Origin: E44-bin32 sp041573795
GTDB lineage: Bacteria; Chloroflexota; Anaerolineae; Anaerolineales; E44-bin32
DNA length: 64,000 nt
Reading direction: 5' to 3'
NCBI GenBank assembly: GCA_041573795.1
Contig: JBFFQB010000002.1
Span: 53,549-117,548 of the forward strand
A program made the translations under genes and the position numbers. Positions 41,994 through 50,677 of the stretch are shown piece by piece (position 1 is the stretch's first letter; the number at the start of each line of letters is the position of its first letter). The notes beneath the pieces were generated by a model. The model was not told the DNA's origin. It did no database searches and worked only from the letters and a program-made list of their open reading frames with translations.

Positions 41994-42974
41994 CTATGCG
42001 AAATCTACGGCATCACGTACAACCCGCAGATTCCCCTCTGGCGCAATGATGTGTACAACACATCCCGTGCTCAAGATCATCCCCCGGGCTCCAGTGGAAG
42101 TCAGCGCCTCTTCACACTCCTCACGTATCGTCGCTGGCATGCCATAGGTTATGGTCTGGCGGCGTACACCCCCACAAACCGTACCCCCGAACTGCTTAGC
42201 CCCTTCCGTTAGATTGGGGGCGGTCTCCAAGTCGTGCCAATTTACGACGCCGACCGGATAACGCTGCGTGATCTCAAACATGATTGCACTCCCATGCAGG
42301 TGCAGCACATTGAGCCACCACTGTTGCGCGGCAGCCAGCAAGGGCAAATCAAAGGACTCTCCAAAGCGCAGATAACCTGCTGGATCGAAGTATTGATACG
42401 AAGCATGCTGAACTGCGAAAAAGATGCCATCGATCTCGATGGATTGAAGCGCGCCCAGAAAGGCGAGCGTAGATTCAAGAATTGTTTTCAATCCAAGCTC
42501 AACTTGCTTGGGATGGCTGTGGAGGTGCTCGAACAGGCGCTGTTCTCCAGCAAGGTTCTTGGCCTGGGATAAGGGATTGAAGATGGTTTGGATCATGGGG
42601 ACATCAGGACCAAGACGTTCACGCAGATAGCGAAGGCACTGCAGTTGGCCCGCCAGGTATCCCGCTTGAGGGTCTAACACCGGGAGCTGCTCCCAGCCAT
42701 CAGGGTCTTCGATCACTCGCCGCGTATACCCTCGGGTGCCCTCGCTTGAGCCCTGCCATTCATCCGCAACGCCCCAATCTTTGATGCAATAGGAGGAGGC
42801 TGGCGTAACCTTGACAAAATCGAAGTCAAATCGCTCCTGGTAGCTGGCGATTGCATCTGCCAGGCTTGCTGGATCTTGATCATCAACGGGGAAATGCCGC
42901 CACAGAGCAACTGGCGCACGATCGATCAGATCACCCTGAATAGCTGCTGCAAGCCGATCTCGTTTAGTGGTCAA
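41994..42974 (-). CDS. Uroporphyrinogen-decarboxylase-family protein (not classical HemE)
   Basis: A 326-residue protein of the UroD superfamily, which includes HemE and corrinoid-protein:CoM-type methyltransferases. Recognisable are RAPVALWRHF, VKVTPASSYCIKDWG, TIFNPLSQAKNL, GVVNWHDLE and the final GMILSTGCVVH...APEGNLRVVRDAV segments. The two Arg and Asp of the HemE substrate site are not clearly kept, so a methyltransferase-like or other function is more likely. It starts at TTG (42974); an upstream TGA leaves no earlier in-frame start close by. No corrinoid protein gene is adjacent. Confidence 0.8.
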   Translation of the reverse strand: MTTKRDRLAAAIQGDLIDRAPVALWRHFPVDDQDPASLADAIASYQERFDFDFVKVTPASSYCIKDWGVADEWQGSSEGTRGYTRRVIEDPDGWEQLPVLDPQAGYLAGQLQCLRYLRERLGPDVPMIQTIFNPLSQAKNLAGEQRLFEHLHSHPKQVELGLKTILESTLAFLGALQSIEIDGIFFAVQHASYQYFDPAGYLRFGESFDLPLLAAAQQWWLNVLHLHGSAIMFEITQRYPVGVVNWHDLETAPNLTEGAKQFGGTVCGGVRRQTITYGMPATIREECEEALTSTGARGMILSTGCVVHIIAPEGNLRVVRDAVDFA

Positions 42975-43113
42975 TCTTTTTCACTCTTGTGTTGACTTCA
43001 CTGCTGCGGATGCCGATGTGCGAACGAGCTTAACTTTATCGTCGGCGAAAAAGCGTTTATCCCTGTGCAAGTTTCGTCGACACCATAAAAATAGAGGCCG
43101 AACGATTATGCAC

Positions 43114-43977
43114 TTATGCCAAGATCTCTGGGAGCAATTCAGGCCGGTCAGCCGTGGCGACCCCCGCCTTCTCCAATGCTTTGATCTTCTCTTCCGCAGT
43201 TCCTTCTCCGCCCTCCACGATCGCACCGGCATGACCCATACGCTTCCCCGGGGGCGCCGTTCGTCCCGCGATGAAAGCGGCAACGCGTTTCGTCATGTGC
43301 TCGCTAATGTAAGCCGCCGCGTGTTCTTCATCTGAGCCACCGATCTCTCCTATGAGAATGATCTTTTCGGTATACGGGTCGTCTTCAAAGAGAGCGAGGC
43401 TATCGACGAAGGAGGTACCATTGATCGGATCTCCACCGATTCCAATACAGGTTGATACCCCCATATCATTCATTTTTAAGGCGTTCAGGACCTCATAGGT
43501 TAGTGTCCCAGAGCGAGAGACAACACCGACACTACCGGGAATGGCAATATGCCCAGGAATAATTCCAACCTTGGATTGACCTGGACTGAGGAGCCCGGGG
43601 CAATTTGGTCCAACCAATCGAGCGTCATGTTGATCAAGGAAACGTCGAACTTGCATCATATCTTGGACAGGGATCCCCTCCGTGATGCATACAATCAAGC
43701 CGATACCAGCGTCGGCAGCTTCGAGGATCGCATCCGCTGCAAATCGGGCCGGGACAAAGCTAACACTGGTGTTCGCACCAGTGGCCTCGACCGCTATTTG
43801 AACCGTATCAAATACTGGAACTTTTCCACCTAAGACCCATTCACCCCCCTTTTCGGGCGTAACCCCAGCGACGACTTGCGTTCCGAACTCTATCATGCGA
43901 GCAGTGTGAAATAGTCCTTCACGGCCTGTTATTCCTTGAACTAGAAGACGGGTGTCTTTATCGATCAAGATACTCAT
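43114..43977 (-). CDS. sucD: Succinate-CoA ligase, alpha subunit
   Basis: Alpha subunit of succinyl-CoA synthetase, 287 residues, which makes ATP or GTP from succinyl-CoA in the TCA cycle. The CoA-binding fold begins with LVQGITGREGLFHTARMIE, and the phospho-His is in GHAGAIVEGGEGTAEEK. RLVGPNCPGLLSPG is also family-specific. It directly abuts sucC (43978), so the two are cotranslated. Everything expected is present. Confidence 0.97.
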   Translation of the reverse strand: MSILIDKDTRLLVQGITGREGLFHTARMIEFGTQVVAGVTPEKGGEWVLGGKVPVFDTVQIAVEATGANTSVSFVPARFAADAILEAADAGIGLIVCITEGIPVQDMMQVRRFLDQHDARLVGPNCPGLLSPGQSKVGIIPGHIAIPGSVGVVSRSGTLTYEVLNALKMNDMGVSTCIGIGGDPINGTSFVDSLALFEDDPYTEKIILIGEIGGSDEEHAAAYISEHMTKRVAAFIAGRTAPPGKRMGHAGAIVEGGEGTAEEKIKALEKAGVATADRPELLPEILA

Positions 43978-45120
43978 CTACGATTGCCTCCCCTTTGCTG
44001 CTTGAATCGCTTTTTGGGCTGCGTCGGCAAGCGAGACTGCGGTTTCCATGTCCGCATCAGCCAATAAGCTCCGACCCTCTTCCGCGTTGGTTCCAACAAG
44101 CCGGACGACCATCGGGATATCTGTTGATGCCTGCTCTAAAGCGCTTAATATCCCTCGCGCAACTTCATCTCCTCGGGTGATGCCGCCGAAAATATTAAAT
44201 AGGATGGCTTCAACATTGGGGTCTTTGAGGATAATCTGGATTGCAGCCGCAACTTTCTCTGAACTTGCACCTCCGCCAATATCAAGAAAATTAGCAGGTT
44301 GACCACCATACAGTTGGATGACATCCATGGTGGCCATCGCCAGGCCCGCACCGTTGACCATACATCCAATATTGCCGTCCAATTTCACATAGGAGAGCCC
44401 ATACTTACGCGCTTCACGCTCCTCAACAGCTTCTTCGTCTAAATCGCGCATCTCGGCTAATTCAGGATGTCGAAAGAGCCCATTATCATCCAAGACCATC
44501 TTCCCATCGAGGGCGATCATTTGATTCTCGGCTGTGATCACAAGGGGGTTGATTTCTGCAAGTGTAGCGTCCGTAGCGGCGTATGCCTGGTAGAGACCTT
44601 TGGCGATCTTCATAAAAGTACGCCAATGTTCCCTGGGGATTTCTGCCGCCGCTGCAAGATAGCGTCCCTGGTAATCCTTTAATCCCAAGAGAGGATCAAC
44701 CCAAATCCGCTGTATCTTCTCAGGGTGCGTTTTCGCAACTTCTTCGATCTCTACGCCACCCTCGCCCGATGCGATCATGACCGGGCATTTTTCAGTTCTA
44801 TCATTGGTGACTCCGAGGTAGATTTCGGTGGCGATATCAACCGCTTCGTCCACCAGAACCCGGCGAACAGGTAAGCCTTTGATCTCCATCCCCAACAATT
44901 GCGCTGCGACCTCCTCGGCCTCCTCGGGTGTATAGACCAATCGAATCCCACCGGCTTTTCCCCGTCCACCAACAAGCACCTGGGATTTAATCACCACGCG
45001 GCCACCTAATTCTTCTGCGATCGTCCTTGCCTCCGTGGCTGTCATCGCAACCCGGCCACGCAAGATCGGAATGCCGTAGTTTGCGAAAACTTGTTTTGAT
45101 TGGTACTCATGTAACTTCAT
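43978..45120 (-). CDS. sucC: Succinate-CoA ligase, beta subunit
   Basis: Beta subunit, 380 residues, with an ATP-grasp fold that determines nucleotide use. It begins MKLHEYQSKQVFANYGIPI and has VLVGGRGKAGGIRL, LEINPLVI-type motif AEINPLVIT, KYGLSYVKLDGNIGCMVNG and LDIGGGASSEKV. The ATG follows AAGGAGC and the gene is 48 bases after the large glycosyltransferase-NHL gene, leaving open whether a promoter lies in the end of that gene. Confidence 0.97.
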   Translation of the reverse strand: MKLHEYQSKQVFANYGIPILRGRVAMTATEARTIAEELGGRVVIKSQVLVGGRGKAGGIRLVYTPEEAEEVAAQLLGMEIKGLPVRRVLVDEAVDIATEIYLGVTNDRTEKCPVMIASGEGGVEIEEVAKTHPEKIQRIWVDPLLGLKDYQGRYLAAAAEIPREHWRTFMKIAKGLYQAYAATDATLAEINPLVITAENQMIALDGKMVLDDNGLFRHPELAEMRDLDEEAVEEREARKYGLSYVKLDGNIGCMVNGAGLAMATMDVIQLYGGQPANFLDIGGGASSEKVAAAIQIILKDPNVEAILFNIFGGITRGDEVARGILSALEQASTDIPMVVRLVGTNAEEGRSLLADADMETAVSLADAAQKAIQAAKGRQS

Positions 45121-45168
45121 GTACGCTCCTTGTTCTTTCCAGAACCGTTGAAGTCCGCTCTTAGTAAA

Positions 45169-48100
45169 TTAATTTTCTAGAGTCAAACCAGGATTAAACC
45201 GCATGACACGATGATTCCCACTGTCCACAATCCAAACCTCGCCTGTGTCAGCAATGTCTATCCCACTCAAGATGTTGAACTGATTATTTTCGATGCCAAA
45301 AGCCCCACCCCATCCGATGAGAAATTCGCCGGTAGGACCGAAGCATAAGATGCGGAATCCTTCGGGGTCGGTAGTGCATATCACGCCCTCTTCATTCAAG
45401 CCAAGATAGGGTTTATTTTCGAGTGATTGGCCATACCAGGCATTCATACTCCACGCAAGTACCGGTTCGAACTGATCCGGGATGAGATCATCAAATACTT
45501 GGATTCGCTGGTTCCACGTATCAGCGACAAAAACCCTGTCGAAGTTATCAACCGCCAGACCTACAGGTTCATCCAGAAAACCTGGTAGATAGCCAGCACT
45601 TCCGAATTGGCTCAGGAAATTCCCCCCTTGATCAAAGACTTTGACCCGTTTGTTTCCAGTGTCAGAAACATAAAACCTTCCGCTGCTATCCACAACGACA
45701 TCCCGTGGCCCCCAGAATGATTCAGGCTCTTCGCCCAAGCCCTCCCTCCCGAGCATTCCCAGGTACTCCCCCTCAGGTGAAAACCATTGGATGCGGTGGT
45801 TCCATGTATCAGCAACGTAGACCGTGCCATCATTCGAGACGGCTATCCCCCAGGGTTCGTTGAATGTTCCACCAGGAGCATTTCCCTCCGCTACGGATGC
45901 GTAGGAACCCCATACATCCAGAACTTCACCAGAAGCGGATAGATGCTGTACGCGGTGGTTTGCAGTATCAACTACATAGATCGAACCGTCGGGCGCGATC
46001 GCTAGATCACGCGGACGGAAAAATTCTCCAGGAGAGAGCCCTTCACCCCCAATGACCAGATCTGCAGAGAGGTCTTCGATCAGACCCTCGTAGGGATCCT
46101 CAATTACAGGAGGATTGATCGAGGCTGAAGTAACACCATAATCCCAGACCATCGCAGCAATATCTTTACGTATGTACAAGCGCATGCGGTCCGAGGGTGA
46201 CCAACGCGGCAAACTCATATCCCTCCCGCTCCACTCCGCATAACGCGTGAAATCCCGGTCGATCCAGATATCCCAAATGGCTACACGCAGCATCTTGTCG
46301 GTGAAGAATGGCTTGATATGCCCCCAGGCTCGGGAAATATATTCACCGAAGCCCATCGGATCTGGTTCTATCCCTGTCGGGGGCGCTTCAAAATTCCGTT
46401 CTGCTTCGATCGCCGAGCGTTTCAAATTCCAGTAATCTTGATTCGGCCACCACATACGAATGTATTCATAGCTGTTGAAGTTGTCGGCCAGCAGGGGCTC
46501 AACGGCTGTCCAGTTGTTATCTCCAACCAGGATCACAGGATAATCGAGTAGATCACGTGTCGGGTTTGCACCAAAGAAGTATTGCTGTGTGTAATCCCGC
46601 AAATACCAATTCAAAGGCCAGGACACGTCATCATCATAGGCTACGCGCAGGGCTTTTCCGTCTGTCGTGCGAATGGATAAATCTTCAATCTGTTTCATTG
46701 CCGTCTTGACACCCGGGCCGGCATGTGCATAAACCAGGTATTCTGTCGCCAGATCGTAATGAACCAGTGCCGCCCTCACACCAGCTCTAAAGGTTAGGAT
46801 CAGGGCGAGGCTAAGCATGATGGCACCGCTCAATCGTAAGAAGCGCCCCCAACGCCAGCTTTCCTGAAGACGGAAGAGACCATATCCACTGGCGGCGATA
46901 AAAACAAGCAAGGTAAAGAAAAGCGTGGTCGCTCGTAATTGCGGAAGCTCATTGCCTTGAAAAGGTGGAGCAGCGCCAAGAATCATGCCCAGGGCGCGCA
47001 CCACCGAGAGTAGAAAAGTGAGCGTTAGCGCTACCTTGACCCATCCCTTTGCGTCTCGATACTGTCCCCATTCAACCCTTTTGAAATATTCGCCGATTCC
47101 CCAACCCCCCAAAAGAATGAGCGGCAAGGCAATGTGAACCGTGAGCCAGGGCATTTTCTCCCCTGCGAATGAATATGCAGCGAAGGAAGTGAAAGACCAG
47201 TAGGCCAGGAATCCAATGACCGGGAAGCGTTGTCCGGGATCAGCTTCTGAACCAGGTAGCGCAGATTCAACTGTCGAACCTCGAAACCAATAGATGACTG
47301 CCATGATCGATCCGATTGCAGGTAAGTACTCGTAAATCGGAACTTGGACAAACAGGTAATAATAGAGCGGCTGCCCTCCACGTTGAACCCCGTGCTGCTC
47401 GATCCAATAACCAAGCGATCCAACCAGCCCAGAAACGAGACCATTTTCATTCGTAAAAAGTGTCGTGAAGAAAATGAAAAAGATCGAAAAGAATACAGCA
47501 GCCGAAATGAGCCATTTTCGCCAGTTCCATACGATCCCCACAGCCGCACTGATCATGAGCAGTGCCACGACTATCAGGGTCGTCCGACTTAGCGGAAATA
47601 ACGTCCGGTATTCCAGGGTCGGCCACCCAAACGTATCAGATAGCAGTGACGCAAGCTGTGGAAGCGTAAAGGTAGCCGTAACGACGAGTAGATCGAGATC
47701 AGGAAATTCCTCGCGCAGTCTAGGACCGTATGCTGCGAGTAGGCCAAAGCCCATCAGCAAGAAGCCACCGATGGCCAATATAGCGCCAAAGGAAACCAAT
47801 GGGGAGACACTCAACCCTGCGGCCAAGGCTTCCGTCGATTCAATTGCAGATTGACTGGTTTCCAATGCTCCCGATGCTGCCCAGCCTTGAAATAACGCGC
47901 CTAATGCGAGAAAAACCCCCAGGGCAGAAGCCGCGAATCCGAAAAGGAAGGCGTACTTGTGTTGATTGCTTTGCCAGGGTTGCCTGAGCAATCTCAAACC
48001 AAAGAAAGCCCCAAGAAAGATCAATAATTGCGCGGTATAGATAAAGGATGTCTCTTTAGCTGTCGCATGTAAGGCCAGCGACGCCACCAGAGCATAGAGC

Positions 48101-48606
48101 CATTGTGGCTTTCGAGTTTCGTAATACTGAAATACCGCATAGAACATGAGCAAAGCAAGGGGCACCACGAGAGCTTCATTGCGCACATAGCGACCGTAGT
48201 ACAGCATATAGGGAGATATCGTCATCAGCGCTGTTGCCGCTAAGCCACCCCACTTGCCAAGCCACTTTCGAAAGAGGTAGACCATCGCAACGGCTAACAC
48301 ACTCGCAAATGCCACTGGATAGCGAGCAGAAGCATCTGAATCGCCAAACAGAAAATAAGAAAACGCCACCAGGTGCATCTGGAGGGGCCCGTGCATTAAG
48401 GGGTCATGGGAAAACCCTCGGCCCTCGGATAAATACCAGGAAAATTGAGTGTGCAGGCTCTCGTCATGGCTCATGACACGCGATTCCAAATCTACAAAGC
48501 GTGTAAGGAGGGCGATAACGAGCAAGCCAATATAGACGACAACTTCGGGGTTGATGGCTATATTTCTATTCAGCCAAGTTTGCTTTGCCTGGTCCTGTAA
48601 TTCCAT
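45169..48606 (-). CDS. Agl23-type glycosyltransferase (GT39-like) fused to NHL-repeat propeller
   Basis: A 1145-residue protein. Residues about 1-640 are a polytopic membrane domain of the flippase-associated TIGR03663/Agl23 type (SHDESLHTQFSWYLSEGRGF with the catalytic-type Asp-Glu, YGRYVRNEALVVPLALLMF, HATAKETSFIYTAQ). A mixed region (640-830) precedes an NHL propeller of about five to six blades (YVVDTANHRVQHLS, YVADTWNHRIQWFS, YVSDTGNKRVKVFD, FVADTWNQRIQVFD, WIVDSGNHRVMRFN). By family it would move sugars from lipid carriers to an acceptor outside the cell, with the propeller on the outer face for protein or glycan binding. The fusion is the notable feature. It lies upstream of sucCD on the same strand. 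Confidence 0.88.
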   Translation of the reverse strand: MELQDQAKQTWLNRNIAINPEVVVYIGLLVIALLTRFVDLESRVMSHDESLHTQFSWYLSEGRGFSHDPLMHGPLQMHLVAFSYFLFGDSDASARYPVAFASVLAVAMVYLFRKWLGKWGGLAATALMTISPYMLYYGRYVRNEALVVPLALLMFYAVFQYYETRKPQWLYALVASLALHATAKETSFIYTAQLLIFLGAFFGLRLLRQPWQSNQHKYAFLFGFAASALGVFLALGALFQGWAASGALETSQSAIESTEALAAGLSVSPLVSFGAILAIGGFLLMGFGLLAAYGPRLREEFPDLDLLVVTATFTLPQLASLLSDTFGWPTLEYRTLFPLSRTTLIVVALLMISAAVGIVWNWRKWLISAAVFFSIFFIFFTTLFTNENGLVSGLVGSLGYWIEQHGVQRGGQPLYYYLFVQVPIYEYLPAIGSIMAVIYWFRGSTVESALPGSEADPGQRFPVIGFLAYWSFTSFAAYSFAGEKMPWLTVHIALPLILLGGWGIGEYFKRVEWGQYRDAKGWVKVALTLTFLLSVVRALGMILGAAPPFQGNELPQLRATTLFFTLLVFIAASGYGLFRLQESWRWGRFLRLSGAIMLSLALILTFRAGVRAALVHYDLATEYLVYAHAGPGVKTAMKQIEDLSIRTTDGKALRVAYDDDVSWPLNWYLRDYTQQYFFGANPTRDLLDYPVILVGDNNWTAVEPLLADNFNSYEYIRMWWPNQDYWNLKRSAIEAERNFEAPPTGIEPDPMGFGEYISRAWGHIKPFFTDKMLRVAIWDIWIDRDFTRYAEWSGRDMSLPRWSPSDRMRLYIRKDIAAMVWDYGVTSASINPPVIEDPYEGLIEDLSADLVIGGEGLSPGEFFRPRDLAIAPDGSIYVVDTANHRVQHLSASGEVLDVWGSYASVAEGNAPGGTFNEPWGIAVSNDGTVYVADTWNHRIQWFSPEGEYLGMLGREGLGEEPESFWGPRDVVVDSSGRFYVSDTGNKRVKVFDQGGNFLSQFGSAGYLPGFLDEPVGLAVDNFDRVFVADTWNQRIQVFDDLIPDQFEPVLAWSMNAWYGQSLENKPYLGLNEEGVICTTDPEGFRILCFGPTGEFLIGWGGAFGIENNQFNILSGIDIADTGEVWIVDSGNHRVMRFNPGLTLEN

Positions 48607-48700
48607 TATCGATCCTTCTTTTCATATTTTAATCCTGCATTGTGACACTGATGCATGATTGCTACCAGAACAGAACGTCGTGGATAAATATATTCGCTGC

Positions 48701-49423
48701 TTAATTCACCTCAAGGAGAGCCAGTAACGCATCGCGTTCAGCGATGGAACAATCCTGCCAGTTCCCGGGGGCCAAAGACCCCAATGCAAGCGTAGCGATG
48801 CGAATACGGATCAACCGCAGCACTGTTAATCCTAGCACAGACGCCATGGTCCTAATTTGACGCTTACGCCCTTCGCGAAGAATGACATTACACCAGGTTT
48901 GACCCTGCTCCTGCGATTGCACTGAAATGTGAGATCGTTTTGTCAAATAACCGTCTGGGAGCAGGACCCCACCCTGCCAGTGAGACAATTGTGTGTGCGA
49001 TGGTGATTCTTCGAAAAGCACCCGATACTCTTTTTCATGTTGATAGCTTGGATGTGTGAGGCGCTGAGTAAGCTCGCCATTATTTGTGAGTAAGATCAGT
49101 CCCTCAGATTCAAGATCGAGGCGACCTACTGGGTGAATCCGCTCTGGGATTGGCACCAGATTGAAGATCGTTGGATGACCGCCTTGCGATTGCGTGGAAC
49201 AAAGGTACCCCGGAGGCTTGTTTAATTTGATATAGCGATGTGGCTCAGGGGGATAGAGAAGCTCGCCATCAATTCTAATATCGACGGCATGGGGATCGAC
49301 CTTATCACCGAGCATGGCTACCATGCCATTCACGGTGACCCGACCTGCGTGAATAAGATCCTCGCAATGCCTTCGAGACCCCAATCCCCTCCTGGCAAGC
49401 ACTTTCTGTAAGCGTTCAGTCAT
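48701..49423 (-). CDS. rRNA pseudouridine synthase, RsuA/RluB family
   Basis: A 240-residue enzyme that isomerises uridine in rRNA. An S4 domain (residues 3-60, RLQKVLARRGLGSRRHCEDL) is followed by the catalytic domain with YIKLNKPPGYLCS, the catalytic Asp in VGRLDLESEGLILLTN and EGRKRQIRTMASVLGL. The exact target (16S or 23S, RsuA, RluB, RluE or RluF) is unclear. It overlaps scpB by eight bases; the scpB-rluB pairing is common in bacteria and favours RluB. Confidence 0.93.
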   Translation of the reverse strand: MTERLQKVLARRGLGSRRHCEDLIHAGRVTVNGMVAMLGDKVDPHAVDIRIDGELLYPPEPHRYIKLNKPPGYLCSTQSQGGHPTIFNLVPIPERIHPVGRLDLESEGLILLTNNGELTQRLTHPSYQHEKEYRVLFEESPSHTQLSHWQGGVLLPDGYLTKRSHISVQSQEQGQTWCNVILREGRKRQIRTMASVLGLTVLRLIRIRIATLALGSLAPGNWQDCSIAERDALLALLEVN

Positions 49424-49979
49424 TCACAGAGGGAGGATCCACATGATCTTCCGATGGTGTTTCTGACGAGGTGTGTTCTTCTGCCTCGACTTGCAGCGGC
49501 GGGAGCTCCTGTAGTGACGCGAGTCCAAAATAGCTCAAGAAATCAGTCGTTGTTGAGTAAAGAAACGGACGCCCGGGTCCTTCACTACGTCCTACTTCTT
49601 CAGTCAAGCCATGCCGAATTAGTGTGCGCAAAACGCTATCCGAATTTACACCCCGCACCGCGTCAATCTGCGGCCTGGTAATGGGCTGTTGGTAAGCGAT
49701 GATTGCCAAAACCTCAAGTGCGGCCCTGCTTAAACGAGCGATCTCCTCCAGCCCTAAAAACTTTTCAATATCTGCGGCGAATTGGGGAGAAGATACCAGT
49801 TGATAACCTTCTTTTGACTTTTGTAGGCGGAAACCTCTTCCTTCATAAAGATCTGCAAGTTCATGCAATGCAAGGTCTGCTTCCCGGGTGGTAATATCCA
49901 AGCTGGTGGCGATTTGACCAGTCGATACCGGCCTGGCAGAAATAAACAACAGTGCTTCAATCCGGGCAATTAGATCCAT
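49416..49979 (-). CDS. scpB: Segregation and condensation protein B
   Basis: ScpB binds ScpA and SMC to form the condensin that compacts and segregates chromosomes. The 187 residues comprise tandem winged-helix domains (IEALLFISARPVSTGQIA; RLSRAALEVLAIIAYQQPIT; DSVLRTLIRHGLTEEVGRSE; PGRPFLYSTTTDFLSYFGL), which are the family's hallmark. The C-terminal tail is acidic. scpA is not in this window. It is upstream of and overlapping the pseudouridine synthase gene. Confidence 0.96.
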   Translation of the reverse strand: MDLIARIEALLFISARPVSTGQIATSLDITTREADLALHELADLYEGRGFRLQKSKEGYQLVSSPQFAADIEKFLGLEEIARLSRAALEVLAIIAYQQPITRPQIDAVRGVNSDSVLRTLIRHGLTEEVGRSEGPGRPFLYSTTTDFLSYFGLASLQELPPLQVEAEEHTSSETPSEDHVDPPSVND

Positions 49980-50012
49980 ATCTTAATCCCAATCCAAGAC
50001 GACTCGCCGTGC

Positions 50013-50018
50013 TATAAT
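50013..50018 (+). promoter_or_regulatory. Extended -10 promoter element before lipoprotein gene
   Basis: TATAAT preceded by TGC (TGCTATAAT), an extended -10. No good -35 box is seen. The start would be near 50025, which favours the TTG at 50053 as start codon of the gene behind it. Confidence 0.5.
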
Positions 50019-50052
50019 GCCCGGCGATCTTTGATGAGTGAGGTCATCGCGT

Positions 50053-50637
50053 TTGAATTCATTAGCAGGAAGATCAGGGATTCTTGGATTATTAATCTCG
50101 ATCATTAGCTTGATGTTCGCATCACTTGCCTGTCAGATCGATCTCGGAGGTCCTGCGAGACCGGGAATTTTGATCAAAGCTGATGAGAAAGAAGCTACCG
50201 AAGTTGCACAAATCTGGTCCGATGCCATCTCTCATGCAGTCTCAAGCGGGCAGGTCATTGTATTGTTTAATGAGGTACAAATCACAGGTTTCGTTGAACA
50301 ACGTATTCGCTCTGATTCAACTCCAATTTTAAATGACCCCCAAATATACTTGCGGCAGGGGCAAATACAAGTTTATGGAACTCTTGCGCGCGGCTTTCTT
50401 CTATCTACCGCTCTGATCCGCATTGAACCCAGCGTTGACGCTGACGGCCAGCTGGAGTTTAGGCTCGTTGAAGCAAGTGTTGGCCCTATTCCTGCACCGG
50501 ATCTCTTAATGGAAAGTATCTCGACGATATTAACAGAAGCGCTAACGGGTTCGATCGGCTCACTCGCCACCGGCATTCGGATATCTTCCATCGCGATCGC
50601 CGACGGTGAGATGTCAATCGTTGGTGAGATCCGTTAA
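50053..50637 (+). CDS. Lipoprotein of unknown function
   Basis: A 194-residue secreted lipoprotein: signal SGILGLLISIISLMFASLACQ with lipobox SLAC (quoted in part below 20: GLLISIISLMFASLAC). The mature part has alternating strands such as VIVLFNEVQITGFVEQRIRS, LRQGQIQVYGTLARGF and MSIVGEIR at the end, a pattern of membrane-facing beta-rich LppX/DUF2993-like proteins, though I cannot place it firmly. I chose the TTG at 50053 because GAGTGAGG sits at the right distance and the transcript begins near 50025; a GTG at 50038 would also fit the frame. Confidence 0.78.
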   Translation: MNSLAGRSGILGLLISIISLMFASLACQIDLGGPARPGILIKADEKEATEVAQIWSDAISHAVSSGQVIVLFNEVQITGFVEQRIRSDSTPILNDPQIYLRQGQIQVYGTLARGFLLSTALIRIEPSVDADGQLEFRLVEASVGPIPAPDLLMESISTILTEALTGSIGSLATGIRISSIAIADGEMSIVGEIR

Positions 50638-50677
50638 AGAACCGGGCGGATTATACCAATCTGAAATTAGAGCAGCA

